From: Mauremys mutica
Lineage: Eukaryota; Chordata; Testudines; Geoemydidae
Direction: 5' to 3'
Assembly (NCBI RefSeq): GCF_020497125.1
Contig: NC_059077.1
Location: forward strand, 19,290,840 to 19,354,839
Length of the DNA: 64,000 nucleotides
A program made the position numbers and the translations under genes. The notes below the pieces were generated by a model. It did not search any database. It saw nothing but the letters and a program-made list of their open reading frames with translations, and had not been told where the DNA came from. Position 1 is the stretch's first letter; each line of letters opens with the position of its first letter. Below, piece after piece: positions 1 to 15,905 of this stretch.

Positions 1-285
1 TGTCACTCATTTCCAGCTTCTGGGAAACAGGCTAGTTCTGGCTAATAGTCATAGATGGACCTACTCTCCATGAATTTATCTAGGTCTTTTTTGAACCCTG
101 TTATAGTCTAAATCATTCCAGGCAGGGCTTTGTCAAGCTGGGCCTTAAAAACCTCTAAGCATAGAGATTCCTACGTAACCCATTCCAGTGTGTCACCACC
201 CTCCTAGTGAAATAGTTTTTCCTAATATCCAACCTAAACCTCCCCCACTGTTGCCCAGCTCTCACCAAATGCAGCAATGCTCTAG
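1..285 (-). mobile_element. Two CR1 LINE 3'-end fragments, antisense, abutting
   Basis: Read on the - strand, 1-115 carries the CR1-type tail 'gactataacagggttcaaaa' and the following 'ttcatgg', and 120-250 carries a second CR1-type tail with 'ggaaaaactatttcac' and the 'tgacaaagccctgcc' motif. These correspond to two CR1 subfamilies, the same two types that recur in this window around 34.1 and 14.8 kb. Both are 5'-truncated. The left fragment runs off the window edge, and the right border (250-285) is approximate. Confidence 0.75.
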
Positions 286-2342
<2,057 letters not shown>

Positions 2343-2803
2343 TAATAACCCGTTTGCCTTTTGATTTCTTTTATTGTAAAACAATATTTTTGTTTCATTT
2401 AATTGTTACTCTTTATAGCTTTGTGCTATTGAACACCTATTACAGCCACACCAGATGAACATGATATGGGTATCCATTATGTTATACATTGTTATGGGTT
2501 TTTTTTACACCAGTGTGACAGCACATAAAATGGTTGTAAGAGAGTGAGAATTAGGCTCACATATTTTATTTATTGTTTTCTTAATAACTTTTAAATAGTT
2601 TATCAAATTCTAAATAAATTATACTGATGATATTTCAGTTATACTTGGTGAGAAATTAGGGTTATCTGTGAATTGCTAATAAGCCTAAATTTTAATAGCA
2701 ACTAAAGTGTTTTGATGGGACACACTTTTAATGGGACACTTAAATCAGAATAAATATCTTTTGGAGAATAAGCTTTGAATGTTTTGTCTCATTTTATTTT
2801 TAG

Positions 2804-2892
2804 GCCTCCTAGGCCAGGCACCCCAGAACTGTCTAAAATGAAGGCTCCCCTACCAGCTTCCAGTAGTGCAGCTCAAGGGCAAATTAAACAAG
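2804..2892 (+). CDS. WDR7: WDR7 exon B (89 nt)
   Basis: The exon follows exon A after a short 495-bp intron. The acceptor is ATTTTATTTTTAG ending at 2803 and the donor is CAAG|GTAAAA at 2892/2893. Its first base completes the split Arg codon, giving RPPRPGTPELSKMKAP and then a Ser/Ala-rich stretch ending QGQIKQ. It leaves one base (G) of the next codon (phase 1). Composition is proline- and serine-rich, consistent with a flexible linker. This part of WDR7 is variable between species as I remember it, so the support comes mainly from frame continuity and the conserved QGQIKQ end. Confidence 0.9.
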
Positions 2893-3164
2893 GTAAAATT
2901 AAAGCCTGTGAGATAACTGCCATTTTAACTCTAGACTGAAATGGTCTAGCTACTCTGTAGTGATGATCACGTTGTATTGGTTTCTAGCTATAAAAAGAAA
3001 ATACTATGATATTCCATATGAAAATGTGTATGATTGAGATCCATGTGTTTTTTAATCAGTATAATGAAGTGCTGATATTAACATAGTGTGATCACATGAC
3101 ATTTAACTGTCTGCTTCATATAAACGATGACCAAACTCCACTACTCTCTTCCCCCTCCTTCTCT

Positions 3165-4700
3165 GACCCTTGTCAGGAACCCCTCTCAAAAGATATTGCT
3201 CCTCAACTCTTTGCTGGTCTTGGGAGTGGTAGAGGAAGTTCCTCCAGAACACCGGTGTCAGGGTACTTCCTGATTTCCAAATCCAAAGGAGGGTTAAGAC
3301 CTATGCTTGACCTCTGCAACCTCAACAAATATAACAGATACATGAGGGTCCACGTGGTTACCCAATCAGCTACCCTCCCTGCTTTGAGTCAGAATGACTG
3401 GTTTGCTGCTCTGGACCTTCAGGATGCTTATTTCCATGTGGCAAGTCTCCTGAGCCCCAGAACATTTCTCTAGTTCGTTATAGTGCACTGCCATTTTCAG
3501 TACACAGTCCTTCCCTTTGATCTGTCTTCTGGCTCCTGGGTTTTTACCAAATGTATGGTCGCGGTGATAGTGTACCTCAGGAAAAAGGAAATCCATGTCT
3601 TCCCATATTTGGACGACTGATTTCTCAGGGACAGGTCCAGGGAAGAAGTCCTTTTTCACTTACACATTATACTTCACTTACTCAACCATCTGGGTCTCGT
3701 CGTAAACACCAGAAAGTCAATCTTGGTTCCCACTCAGAAAATCAAGTTCATTGGGGCCCTAATAGACTCTACGAGTTTGAGAGTGTTTCTGCTAACCAAG
3801 TTTTTCTGGACAATTTGCTACCATCTGCATTCTGAGCCTTCCATGAAGGTTCACATATGCCTGAGGTTCTTAAGCCAAACGTCTGCATGCATGCAGGAGA
3901 TTCAATTCGCAAAGGTGCACCTTTGACCTCTTCACATGTGGCCCAGGACTGTACCTCCCTTCATTGATCCTGGACTCCTGGCACTGGTGAACAGTTCAAG
4001 GGAACGTATCTGAAGGCATTCCCTTCATCTGGTGCTTTCCAATGAGGACTGTTCTCACCAACACCTCCTTGATTGGTTGGGGAGCACATCTGGGGTCGCT
4101 GAAGATTCAGGGCCTGTGGTCGGAGTAGGAAGCTCCACTGCATATCAATGTCCTGGAGCTTTGGGCCATCAACAATGCCTGTCTCACTTTCCTAGATCAC
4201 ATAAAGTTCACATACTTACCAACAATACCACTGTGATGTATTGTGTTAACAGGCAAAGAGGAGCACACTCCAGCATGCTCTGCCAAGAGGCGATCAGGTT
4301 GTCAATTTTGCATTGATTAGAGTATCTCTCTGATAGTTGATCACTTGCCCAGGGGTACAGAATCATATTGCAGACCATCTGACCAGGAATTTTTCCCTGA
4401 ATCACGAGTGGTCTCTGAAGTCCAGTGTTCTGAGTCATCTTTGCAGCATCGGGTATCCAGTGATCAGTCTGTTTGCCACAAGGGACAACAGCTGAAAGCT
4501 CATCCTCCTTGCCCCAGCATGGCTGAGGCAGTGCTGGTTTTCCAACCTTCTTGTGCTGTTGATTCAGCCTCCCATATCCTTTCCTCTCCATCCCAACCTG
4601 CTTATACAGAATCATGGTTGCACTCTGCATCCTGTGCTCAGCTCCCAGTATCTCATGGCGTGGCTGCTGCGTGGTTGGATGAGGAAGAAGAGCAGTGTTC
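3165..4700 (+). pseudogene. DIRS reverse transcriptase / RNase H, broken
   Basis: The RT begins with sequence like SGYFLISKSKGGLRPMLDL and continues through NDWFAALDLQDAYFHVA, the DIRS-type fingers and palm region (3258-3440). A stop falls at 3471-3473. The catalytic box reads Y-L-D-D at 3606-3617 in the same frame as the first block, and the Trp codon expected next is a TGA stop at 3618-3620. After 3620 the frame changes repeatedly. RNase H-like sequence follows at about 4060-4310 (LELWAINNACLTF, then NNTTVMYCVNRQ in a different frame), and 4370-4500 continues with frameshifts. In the family this protein copies the element's RNA into DNA. No continuous product can be made from this copy. Confidence 0.75.
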
Positions 4701-4759
4701 AGTGGCTGTTTGACAGGTCCTACTCAGTAGTAGAAAACCCTTTACCAGAATGGCCTATT

Positions 4760-5700
4760 TGGTAAAGTGGACACATTTTCAATGTGGTCATTGGTTGCAG
4801 AGTTCAGCCATTGCTGGCTACTATGCCAAAACATCTTGGAGTATTTGCTGCATGTTCAGTCATCAGGCCTTGAGCTTCACTTGTTGAGGGTGCATGTAGC
4901 AGCAATCTCAGACTTTCATCCACCCATTCATGGAAGATTGGTGTTTTCCAGTGCCATAGTGGTGAGATTCTTAAAAGGAATCCTGTGCCTCCATCTGCCA
5001 GTGCAGGAACCGGTTCCCTTATTGGACCTTAACACATTCTTAGCAGCCCCTATGGGACTTCTGTTCAGGCCTCTGGCATCCTGCCTCTTTCCTTTCTTAT
5101 GTCAAAAAACTGCATTCCTCATGGTGATAACATCTGCAAGGAGAGCACGAGTGTTGCTAGTTTTGGAGAATTGCATGTAAAGAGGCTCTGCCATCAAAGA
5201 CAAAGTGATAATGCAGCCACAGCTGTAATGTGTGTCTAAAGTGGTCTTTCAGTTTCATTTAAACCAGGGAGTACATTTGCCTGTGATTTTTTCCTATGCT
5301 CCTTTCATCTCTGGAGGAGCAGCATCTTCACACTTTGGATGTCAGATGATGTCTGGTCTTTTATGTTGACAGGACTAAACCCTTTTGGGCTTCACCTTGT
5401 TTGTTTGTGTCATACGCAAACCCTCTGAAGTGACAGGCAGTTTCCTCACAGAGAATCTCTAAGTGGATAACTTCCTGCATCAAGACTGCATATGAAACAA
5501 GTGAAAGCTCATTCTGTGAGGGTACAAACTACATCAGTAGTGTTCTTAAGTGATGTCTCGATACCGGACATTTGCAGGGTTGCCACATGGTTGTTGATAC
5601 ATACATACATTTACAAACCATTATGCCATTACCGCAGCATCCAGAGCAGATGCAAACATTGGGAAGGAGGCCTTGTTTAAACAGACTACTAGACTCACCT
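4760..5700 (+). pseudogene. DIRS tyrosine recombinase, broken
   Basis: The frame from 4767 to 5180 reads ILEYLLHVQSSGLELHLLRV, then AAISDFHPPIHGR and TAFLMVITSARRARVLLVLE. This is the N-terminal and core-binding part of a DIRS tyrosine recombinase, including the TSARR segment where the first catalytic Arg lies. Downstream, 5200-5480 is frameshifted, and a later piece at 5560-5640 reads VSIPDICRVATWLLIHTYI, the C-terminal end of the family. The recombinase integrates a circular DNA intermediate, which is why DIRS elements leave no target duplication. This copy has several stops. Confidence 0.7.
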
Positions 5701-5714
5701 TCTGTGGGCAGCTT

Positions 5715-6066
5715 GTAAGTCAAGTGGAATACACGGCTGCATCTACTCGAAGAAGAATGAATCGTTACTGACTGTAACTGTGGTTCTTCGAGATGTGATG
5801 CAGACGTGTATTCCATGATGCACCATCCGTCCCCTCTGTATCAGAGTCTAGTCCTCTGGGCGTTTGGAGGCAAAGAAATTTGTGTGTGTGGGGGTGCCAC
5901 TGCATATAGCCAGGGGAGGGGTTAAGAGCAAGAGGCGTGAGCACTGCCCCTCTACAGGTGCTGTTAGGCAAAATTCTCCAGCTCTGGTGAACTAGGTACA
6001 CACACATCGAAGTGCAATACATGTCTCCATCACATCTTGAAGAACCACAGTTACAGTAAGTAACCA
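5715..6066 (+). repeat. DIRS right end with nested inverted repeats
   Basis: An arm at about 5764-5815 (gttactgactgtaactgtgg, then ttcttcgagatgtg) is repeated in inverted form at about 6010-6062, with roughly 200 bp between. A further inverted pair, about 5720-5752 against 5785-5818, shares the left arm (gtggaatacac / gtgtattcca). The nested arrangement of an internal complementary region and terminal repeat is a DIRS hallmark. The G-rich stretch between the arms (5875-5930) shows nothing else. Confidence 0.7.
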
Positions 6067-6070
6067 TTTC

Positions 6071-8592
6071 TTTTGCCATTATGCTGCTCTATTTATAATC
6101 TAGCTCAATCAAAAAAGCTGTGGATTTGCTTTAACATTTGGAAAGCTACTAGGCACGAGGGATAATTTGTATTTCTTCTCTAAAAGATGGTATTCTCATC
6201 TTGGACACACAAAGAGAGGGGCTCTTCTTCGAAGAGGAAATTTGCTAGGCAGCAACATTTGTGAATCTTCATTCTTTTGTTAAACATTAATATTTGCCAG
6301 TACTTTCATTAGATAACAGGAACTCAGCTCAGTTTAGCTTCAGGACTAGGATGCATAAATGTACTCAAAATATGCGTTTGTAGGATCGGGGCCAAAGTTG
6401 GGATGAGATAAAAGGTTAATGGAGAACTGGAGCTTAATGGCAAAATTATGGTAACAAAAGATCCAGACTAGTTGCCCATTGAGTATTCTTGGATCAAGAC
6501 GTCTTCCCTTTTTCACCCATTTACTTTCCTTCTTTCTTAAAGAAAGACAATTTTTAAAATTAGGGAGAGCTCAGTAGAGATTGTAAAGAAGTCATACATT
6601 TTGTATGAGTGTTATCCTTTTCAGAATAAAAAACCTGTCATTTTTCTTCCAAATGGCAGTCCTAATTATGATGTAAATAACATGTTTAAAGACATCAGTT
6701 GGGAACTGAATTATATTAGAATGTAATCTGCAAAAATGAAATTATGCGTTGGTGTCAAATCCCTGTATAGCATAGCATGTTCACTTATTTAAATAGTTAT
6801 TTTCAACTTAAATTTTGTAGTGTATGTTACAAACTTAATTATGCTTATTATTTTCTCCAAAATTAGAGTTTATATATTTGTTCTTGGGAAGCTGAATTCT
6901 GATTTTCTCCACATTTCTACTTAGTATCTTTCCGTTCCAGGTGGTATTCGTAGGTTAAAGTCAATATTTTCCTATCTCGTTATCCCTATATGTGGTACTT
7001 GTGGCATCTTGTCTTCTCGTTGATCTTTTTCCTTTTCTTTTTTTTAAAAGATCAATTAGTAGAAGTGAAATTAGTGCACATTGTGGCATGTTTGATCTCC
7101 ATCACTTTGACCAGCATCTGTGCTGAGAACACTAGAGTCCAATGTCATTGGGCTATTTGAGCCAGCCGTTGTAACTTCCAGTTACAGTGATTGATATAAA
7201 TAGTGACATTTGGAGGGAGCTAGCCTAAGAAAATGAACAGATACTTTTCCAAGTAAATTACCGGGCAGTTTATTTTTTTATAAAACTCTCTAAACTTTTT
7301 ATTCTCATAAATCAAATTCAAGGTTTGTTGTTTTACCATATCTAGTACATTTAATTTTTCTTTAGATAAAATAAAAGGTTGGCAATTTATGCTAGTTATC
7401 CTTTCACTTTACACGTGCCATCATGATGCGTTCGCGTGGAAATTATGGAAAAAAGTAGTTTTGATGCAGATGTCGTTACAGTGATAAAAGAAGTTCATTG
7501 CATGAAAAGCAAACATACCATTTAGAAGACAATGGTTAATCTGTTCAGGAACCTGAACCTATTGTTGTTCTGCAATGGAATAAAGGAGAGGGATTAATTT
7601 GAAGATGCTTGTGCATGACATATGGTAATTTCTCTATAGGAAGGAAGTGTCAAATAGTGACCTCTAAATCTTAACATTGACCTCTGCTTGTAGAATGTGT
7701 GTGACATAAGGTTTGCCTGTCTTTTCATATGATAATTTGAGTCATGGAGCATTAGTGGGACTATAATGTTTATTACTAGTTTTGGACTGCCTTTGCACTA
7801 AGAAATTATGCAAAGAATTTACAAAATGGCTATTTCAAAGCCTGAAGTACTTTAATTTAGCAATTACAGTTTTGTACAATGTTACATTAAAAGTTGCTTC
7901 TCTACAGGTGTAGTTATAGTATTAAGTGTATTATAGTACACACTTCGTATGTTCGTGTAGGTTTTCTGCTACAGTTTATTTGTATAGGGCTTTATTGAGT
8001 GTAATTTTAAAATGGTTTTAATAGTTTCAGACATTTAAAACTAGACGAAGAACTAGAATTGTAGGAAGCACTCCTTCATTGGTAGAGTGATGGATTAGAA
8101 GGGATGCCTTGTTATAGGAGTATTTCTAGTTTTTGTAACTAGTAGTAGGAAGTAGCAAATCGCTTAGTTTTGGGAATAATCTTTTTAAAGTGTCATATTT
8201 GGTGTTTTTTTTAATTTCACAGACATGATTTGAGTTTTAGCTGCATTTAGTTGATGTGCTGTGTAATACTGTGAAATTCATACTATATTTTAAAGCAAAT
8301 TTGAAATCCTTTAATTTACAATGAGTCTTGTCTATTCCAAATAAGCAAGTTTATGTTTGTATCTTTGTATTTTCTGCAACTGCATGTCTTTCTGTCACTG
8401 ATGTTACACTTCTGGTAAAACCTAGAATATTTTTATTTTATAGTTGATGTAGTCACAGTTTGTCTCAGTTTTTCTTTTTTCATTTTTCAGTAACACTAAC
8501 CAGTTTTTCAGAAATGTCTATCTTCATTTTCCTCTCTTTTTCTCTCTTTCTCTTTTTTTTTTTTTTTAATTTCTTCTTCTTTCCTCTGCAAG
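6071..8592. other. WDR7 intron B-C, right part, no recognised element
   Basis: About 2.5 kb of AT-rich sequence with no repeat or exon I can name. It ends in the strong polypyrimidine tract of exon C. No open frame longer than 60 codons stands out except across exon C itself. Confidence 0.5.
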
Positions 8593-8682
8593 TTGCTCCT
8601 GCTGTTTCTTCTAGCACTGAAGCTGACCGCTCTGGCTCTGACCCTGCTCCTACTTTACGTAGCTGTTTCTTAGTAAATGAAG
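8593..8682 (+). CDS. WDR7: WDR7 exon C (90 nt, likely alternative cassette)
   Basis: This small exon lies behind a very strong polypyrimidine tract (8553-8590, with about 17 consecutive T and then TTCTTCTTTCCTCTG) and an AAG acceptor. The donor is GAAG|GTATTC at 8682/8683. With the G carried over from exon B it reads VAPAVSSSTEADRSGSDPAPTLRSCFLVNE, then gives one G to exon D. Both flanking introns are phase 1 and the exon is 30 codons, so skipping it joins B to D with GGA at the junction and the frame intact. From memory, human WDR7 has an isoform lacking about 33 residues here. The serine-rich sequence with two SGSD/STEAD acidic patches could be a phosphorylation-prone linker; that is inference. 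Confidence 0.9.
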
Positions 8683-9515
8683 GTATTCTCTCCACGTTTT
8701 CTATCTACTCGTCATTTACTTACAACTGATGTCGTTATCATTGTTATGACATGACTCTTTAATCTGCATATTCATTTGTTTTGGGAGAGATGCAAATTGA
8801 AACTTGTCGTCTCCAACTTTGATCATTAATACCGGGTAAAAATGTTGACGAGGATTAGTTTTAATTCATATTTCCTGAATTTTGTGTAAATCATGTTTAC
8901 TTTAAATCCATGAGAATTGTTTATAGACATTATTTCCATTTGAAACCTCTCTTATTTAGAAAACAGAATCATTTCAATGTATCTCAGTTAGGGAAAACAC
9001 ATATGCCTTTGAGGTTGACAAACTAGGACTGTGTTGGACTGGGAAGGGCAGCATGTTCCAAAGTTGAAGAGCCCTCACACGATAATACCATGCCAACTGC
9101 CCTCCCCCCGGCCCCGTATCTTGGCTTGCAAGGATTTGATTTTTATCAGTAAACGTTGATAAATGTCGATTTCACTGAACACTCATAAAAGATGAAAAAA
9201 ATTCCATCCGTGATGATTAAAATGTACAGATAAGCAAAGTAAGTTAAATGCTCCTTGAGAACTTGAGTTTGATTTAAGGCTATTTACTTCGTATATTTTG
9301 ATATATTATGTTAACAATTTGTGTTTTAACCATTATAAAACTTTCATCTTTTTTTGAATCTCAAAATCTACTGTCATTAATTTGTCTGACCCCTCCCCCA
9401 CATATGTTCCCACAACTGTGAAAATGTAAAATGGAAAAAAAAAGCTTAAAACCCATAATTGTGAACAACTGTGAAGATTTAAATAAAAATAAAAGGATGC
9501 TTAAAATAAACAAGT
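8683..9515. other. WDR7 intron C-D, left part, no recognised element
   Basis: AT-rich sequence with no gene-like or repeat-like signal that I can name. A short C-rich patch lies at 9100-9115. Confidence 0.45.
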
Positions 9516-9908
9516 TAGGGCTGTCAATTAATCACAGTTAACTCACACGATTAAAAAAATTAATCGCGATTAATCGCACTGCTGAATAATAGATTGCCAA
9601 TAGAAATTTATTAAATATTTTTGGATTTTTTTCTACATTTTCAAATATATTGATTTATATTACAACACAGAATACAAAGTGTACAGTGCTCATTTTATAT
9701 TATTATTTTTATTACAAATATTTGCAAAGTAAAGTGATAAACAAAAGAAATAGTATTTTTCAATTCACCTTATACAAGTACTGTAATGCAAACTCTTTAT
9801 CATGAAAGTGTAACTTACAAATGTAGAATTTTTTTCTTATATAGCTTAACTCAGAAACAAAACACTAAAACTTTAGAGCCTACAAATCCACTCAGCCCTA
9901 CTTCTTCT

Positions 9909-10100
9909 TCAGCCAAATTTGTTTACATTTAGGGGAGATAATGCTGCCTCCTTCTGACTTAAAATGTCACCTGAAAGTGAGAACAGGCTTTTGCATGGCA
10001 CTTTTGTAGCCAGCGTTGCAAGGTATTTACGTACCAGATGTGCTAAACATTCATATGCCCCTTCATGCTTCAGCCACCATTCCAGAGGACATGCTTCCAT
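9909..10100 (-). pseudogene. hAT transposase C-terminal fragment, left arm
   Basis: Sixty-three codons on the - strand include CPLEWWLKHEGAYECLAHLV, KYLATLATKVPCK and LFSLSGDIL. This is the hAT dimerisation / C-terminal region (W-W-x3-H followed by the LA...P.....ERxFS-like box; here the Glu of the usual ERxFS is replaced, reading CKSLFS). It lacks the rest of the catalytic domain and any zinc finger. It is the inverted partner of 10566-10794. Confidence 0.75.
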
Positions 10101-10204
10101 GCTGATGATGCTCGTTTGGAAAAAAAAAAAAAAGTATTAATTAAATTTGTGACTGAACTCCTTGGGGGAGAATTGTATGTTTCCTGTTTTGTTTTACTTG
10201 CATT

Positions 10205-10794
10205 CTGCCATATATTTCATGTTATAGCTGTCTCAGATGATGATCCAGCACGTTGTTCATTTTAAGAACACTGTCACTGCAGATTTGACAAAACGCAAAG
10301 ATGGTACCAGTGTGAGATTTCTAAAGCTAGCTACACACTCAACACAAGGTTTAAGAATCTGAATTGCCGTCCAAAATCTGAGAGGGACGAGGTGTGGAAC
10401 ATGCTTTCAGAAGTCTTAAAAGAGCAACACTCAGATGCAGAAACTACAGAACCCAAACTACCAAAAAACAAAATCAACCTTCTGCTGGTGGCATCTGACT
10501 CAGATGATGAAAATAAACGTGCATCGGTCCACTCTGCTTTGGATTGTTATCGAGCAGAACCCGTCATCAGCATGGATGCACATCTTCTAGAATGGTGGTT
10601 GAAGCATGCAAAGGACATCTGAATCTTTAATGCATCTGGTATGTAAATATCTTGCGACGCCGGCTACAACAGTGCCCTGCAAACGCCTGTTCTCACTTTC
10701 AGGTGACATTTTAAACAAGAACCGGGCAGCATTATTGCCTGCAAATTGTAACCAAACTTGTTTGTCTGAGCGATTGGCTGAAGGTAGGACTTAG
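10205..10794 (+). pseudogene. hAT transposase fragment, spacer and right arm
   Basis: The + strand carries transposase-like sequence from the spacer into the right arm: a basic stretch near 10262-10370, then MWNMLSEVLKEQHSDAETTE from 10392, LLLVASDSDDENK, and VISMDAHLLEWWLKHAKDI ending in a stop at 10620-10622. It continues in another frame at 10606-10794 with VCKYLATPATTVPCKRLFSL then SGDILNKNRAALLP. The frameshift near 10606-10622 breaks the protein. In the hAT family this region helps dimerisation and supplies the last catalytic acidic residue. The N-terminal BED finger is absent. Confidence 0.75.
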
Positions 10795-11145
10795 TGGACT
10801 TGCAGGCTCTAAAGTTTTACATTGTTTTATTTTTGAATGCAGTTATTTTTTTGTACATAATTCTACATTTGTAAGTTCAACTTTCATGATAAAGAGATTG
10901 CACTACAGTAATTGTATTAGGTGAATTGAAAAATACTATTTCTTTTGTTTTTTACAGTGCAAATATTTGTAATAAAAATAATAATGTAAAGTGAGCACTG
11001 TGCACCTTGTATTTTGTGTTGTAATTGAAATCAATATATTTGAAAATGTAGAAAACATTCACAAATCTTTAAATAAATGATATTCTATTATTATTTCACA
11101 GCCAGATTAATCGCAATTAATTTTTTTAATTGCTTGACAGCCCGA

Positions 11146-13428
<2,283 letters not shown>

Positions 13429-13809
13429 TGACAAAGAATTTAGGTTCTAAAAAAAATTGTAAGCTGCAAAATTGGATAATGGTTAATATATTTTTAAATA
13501 GCAGGTCATCTTTTAAACAGATACTTGGCCTCTCTATATTTTAAACCAGTATTTTGGATTTAAATAGGGAGCTAGAACTGTAGAACTTTATCAAGAGAAA
13601 TATGAATCTGTGGTTTATCTAACTGGCCACTGGATGTCATCATTGTTCCACTAAAATACCTGTAAGTAATTTTATTTGGCAGTAGAAAACCCCCCTTTCC
13701 CTAATCTACAGACCATTTTAACAAATTCATTTGGAGTAGCTGAATTCCAAGCAGTTTATAGGTCTTCTCTTTTATTTAATAAAATAAGTGAAATAAAATG
13801 AAATAAAAC

Positions 13810-14970
13810 GATGAGATAACTGGCTCTGTGGATATGGAGAAAGCTTTTGATATGGTCTCCCACAGTATTCTTACCAGCAAGTTAAAAAAGTATGGATTGG
13901 ATGAATGGACTATAAGGTGGATAGAAAGCTGGCTAGATTGTTGGGCTCAACGGGTAGTGATCAACGGTTCGATGTCTAGTTGGCACAGTGCCCCAGGGGT
14001 CTGTCCTTCGGCCGGTTTTGTTCACTGTCTTCATTAATGATCTGGATGATGGAATGGTTTGCACCCTCGGCATGTTTGCAGATGACACTAAGCTGGGGGG
14101 GTGAGGTAGATATGGTGGAAGCTAGGGATAGGGTACAGAGTGACTTAGATAAATTGGAAGATTGGGCCAAAAGAAATCTGATGAGGTTCAACAAAGACAA
14201 GTGCGGAGTCCTGTACTTAGGATGGAAGAATCCCATGCACAGCTACAAGCTGGGGACCGACTGACTGGCTAAGCATCAGTTCTGCAGAAAAGGATCTGGG
14301 GATTACAGTGGACAAGAAGCTGAATAAGAGACAACAGTGTGCTCTTGTTACCAAGGAGGCTAATGGCATATTGGGCTGCATTAGTAGGAGAATTGCCAGC
14401 ACATCGAGGGAAGTGATTATTCCCCTCTATTCAGCACTGGTGAGGCCACATCTTTAGTATTGTGTCCAGTTTTGGGCCCCCCACTAAAGAAAGGATGTGG
14501 ACAAATTGGAGAAAGTCCAGCCGAGGGCAACAAAAATTATTAGGGGGCTGGGGCACATGATTTATGAGGAGAGGCTGCGGGAACTGGGCTTATTTAGTCT
14601 GCAGAAGAGAAGAGTGGGGGGGTGGGGATTTGATAGCAACCTTCAACTACCTGAAGGGGAGTTCCAAAGAGGATGGAGCTAGGTTGTCTCAGTGGTAGCA
14701 GGTGACAGAACAAGGAGTAATGGTCTCAAGCTGCAGGGGGGGAGGTCTAGGTTGGATATTAGGAAAAACTATTTCACTAGGAGGGTGGTGAAGCACTGGA
14801 ATGGGTTACCTATCAAGGTGGTGAAATCTCCATCGTTAGAGGTTTTTTAAGGCCCGCTTGACGAAGCCCTGTCTGGGATGATTTAGTTGGGGTGGTCCTG
14901 CTTTCAGCAGGGGGTTGGACCAGATGACCTCCTGAAGTCTTTTCCAATCCTAATCTTCTCTGATTCTAAG
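13810..14970 (+). mobile_element. CR1 LINE, 5'-truncated
   Basis: The + strand begins inside the RT domain with DMEKAFDMVSHSILTSKLKK, continues through [20 protein letters not shown], and has the catalytic F-A-D-D box at 14075-14086. It then runs through the RT thumb ([20 protein letters not shown]) and 14500-14600 ([20 protein letters not shown]). The 3' UTR (aggaaaaactatttcactag ... gggttggaccagatgacctc) ends in a degraded ATTCTATG-type tail near 14967. Frame changes near 14030 and 14110 and several stops make it non-functional. Confidence 0.9.
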
Positions 14971-15774
14971 TGAAAGCACTCTTCAATGTGTCAAGAAGTC
15001 AATGAAAGCTAAAAAACTATTAATGTTTATTTAATTTTTTCTTCATTTAGTTTGGAAATGGACGTAGAATTTAGCTCTATGTAACTGTCAGAGATGATTT
15101 TTTTCATTGTGTCCCAGAGACCTAAAAACAGTATTTAGGTTCAGGGAGGACATATTCACTGCACCCTATCTTTTTCTGTTTCAAAAATGAAACGTACTAC
15201 AATTTCATGTATATTATGGTTAATTTATAAACATTCCTTTGACATTTGAACATCTGTATTTTTTCTTAATTTCTGAGTAACCTACAATGATGAACAGGAA
15301 ACATAAATGTACTGTCTGTATTTGAAATATATTTTATCCATTCAGATCTAGAATTTTCTGGAATCTGGTTAAAATCTCATTAAGGACAACGTTTTCAACT
15401 CAATTTCTGTTAAGAGGCTGTTAAGTTATTATAATTTTTGGAATGTATTTACAATAGTCCGAAAACAGGTTGGCACCACCTATGCTGTTGGGGGGCGAGG
15501 GGGGTGCGCAAGGTGGAGGCAGCAGGGGAGTTAATTGTGCAGCTTTAAAAGAAAGGAATGAAGAACAGAGCTGTGGAATTTAAGCAGTCTCCTAGTTTAA
15601 TTGGTGTATGCTTTGTGTTATCTGCCTGAAGTATACTTTGTACAAAAGCACTGGTAGATTTGTATATTTCTGAGTAGTTGTCCTGTTACTAGATATTATA
15701 TAATATGTTCACGTTCCCAGAAAGCACAATCACTTTCAAAGATAACCAAAATTTTCCTCAGCCGCAAAGTTTGG

Positions 15775-15905
15775 TAGCTAGAACACTTGAGTTCACTGTC
15801 AGCTATAGACCCTGCTCTGTCAGTGACTTCTTCTTTGACCTTGGGCAAGTGGCTTAACTTCTGTGTCTCAGATACCCCATATCTAAATGTATATCGTGAT
15901 GCTTA
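15775..15905 (+). repeat. MIR-like SINE fragment
   Basis: The stretch 'tttgaccttgggcaagtggc' followed by 'ttaacttctgtgtctcag' at about 15833-15872 closely matches the MIR core (tgaccttgggcaagtcactt aacctctctg) in + orientation. The borders are estimates. Confidence 0.7.

Larger units (their letters stand above)
3130..6070 (+). mobile_element. DIRS-type tyrosine-recombinase retrotransposon, 5'-truncated copy
   Basis: This element sits about 240 bp after exon B in the same orientation as WDR7. In order it has a degenerate reverse transcriptase, RNase H, a tyrosine recombinase region and a complex right end with inverted repeats. The gag part and left terminal repeat are missing. Domain content and order fit the DIRS order (RT/RNase H plus tyrosine recombinase, with no integrase and no LTRs). 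Many stops and frame changes show it is dead. The left border is an estimate, set where RT-like sequence begins. Confidence 0.8.
9516..11145. mobile_element. Palindromic hAT-like DNA transposon
   Basis: The left terminus TAGGGCTGTCAATTAATC at 9516 is matched in inverted form by the right terminus ending TTGACAGCCCGA at 11145. Inside, 9516-10110 is an imperfect inverted copy of about 10560-11145, so the element is a large palindrome with arms near 590 bp and a central spacer near 450 bp. Both arms encode the same C-terminal hAT transposase piece (LEWWLKH...CKYLAT...VPCKRLFSLSGDIL), on the - strand in the left arm and on the + strand in the right arm. The 8-bp flanks (aaacaagt and agaaaaat) match at only 5 of 8 positions, so no clear target duplication remains. 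The element is old and coding-dead. Confidence 0.8.

Noticed and set aside
10392..10794. A domesticated hAT (ZBED-like) host gene
   Set aside because: The reading frame is broken near 10606-10622, the BED finger is absent, and the sequence lies inside a palindromic transposon with recognisable termini.
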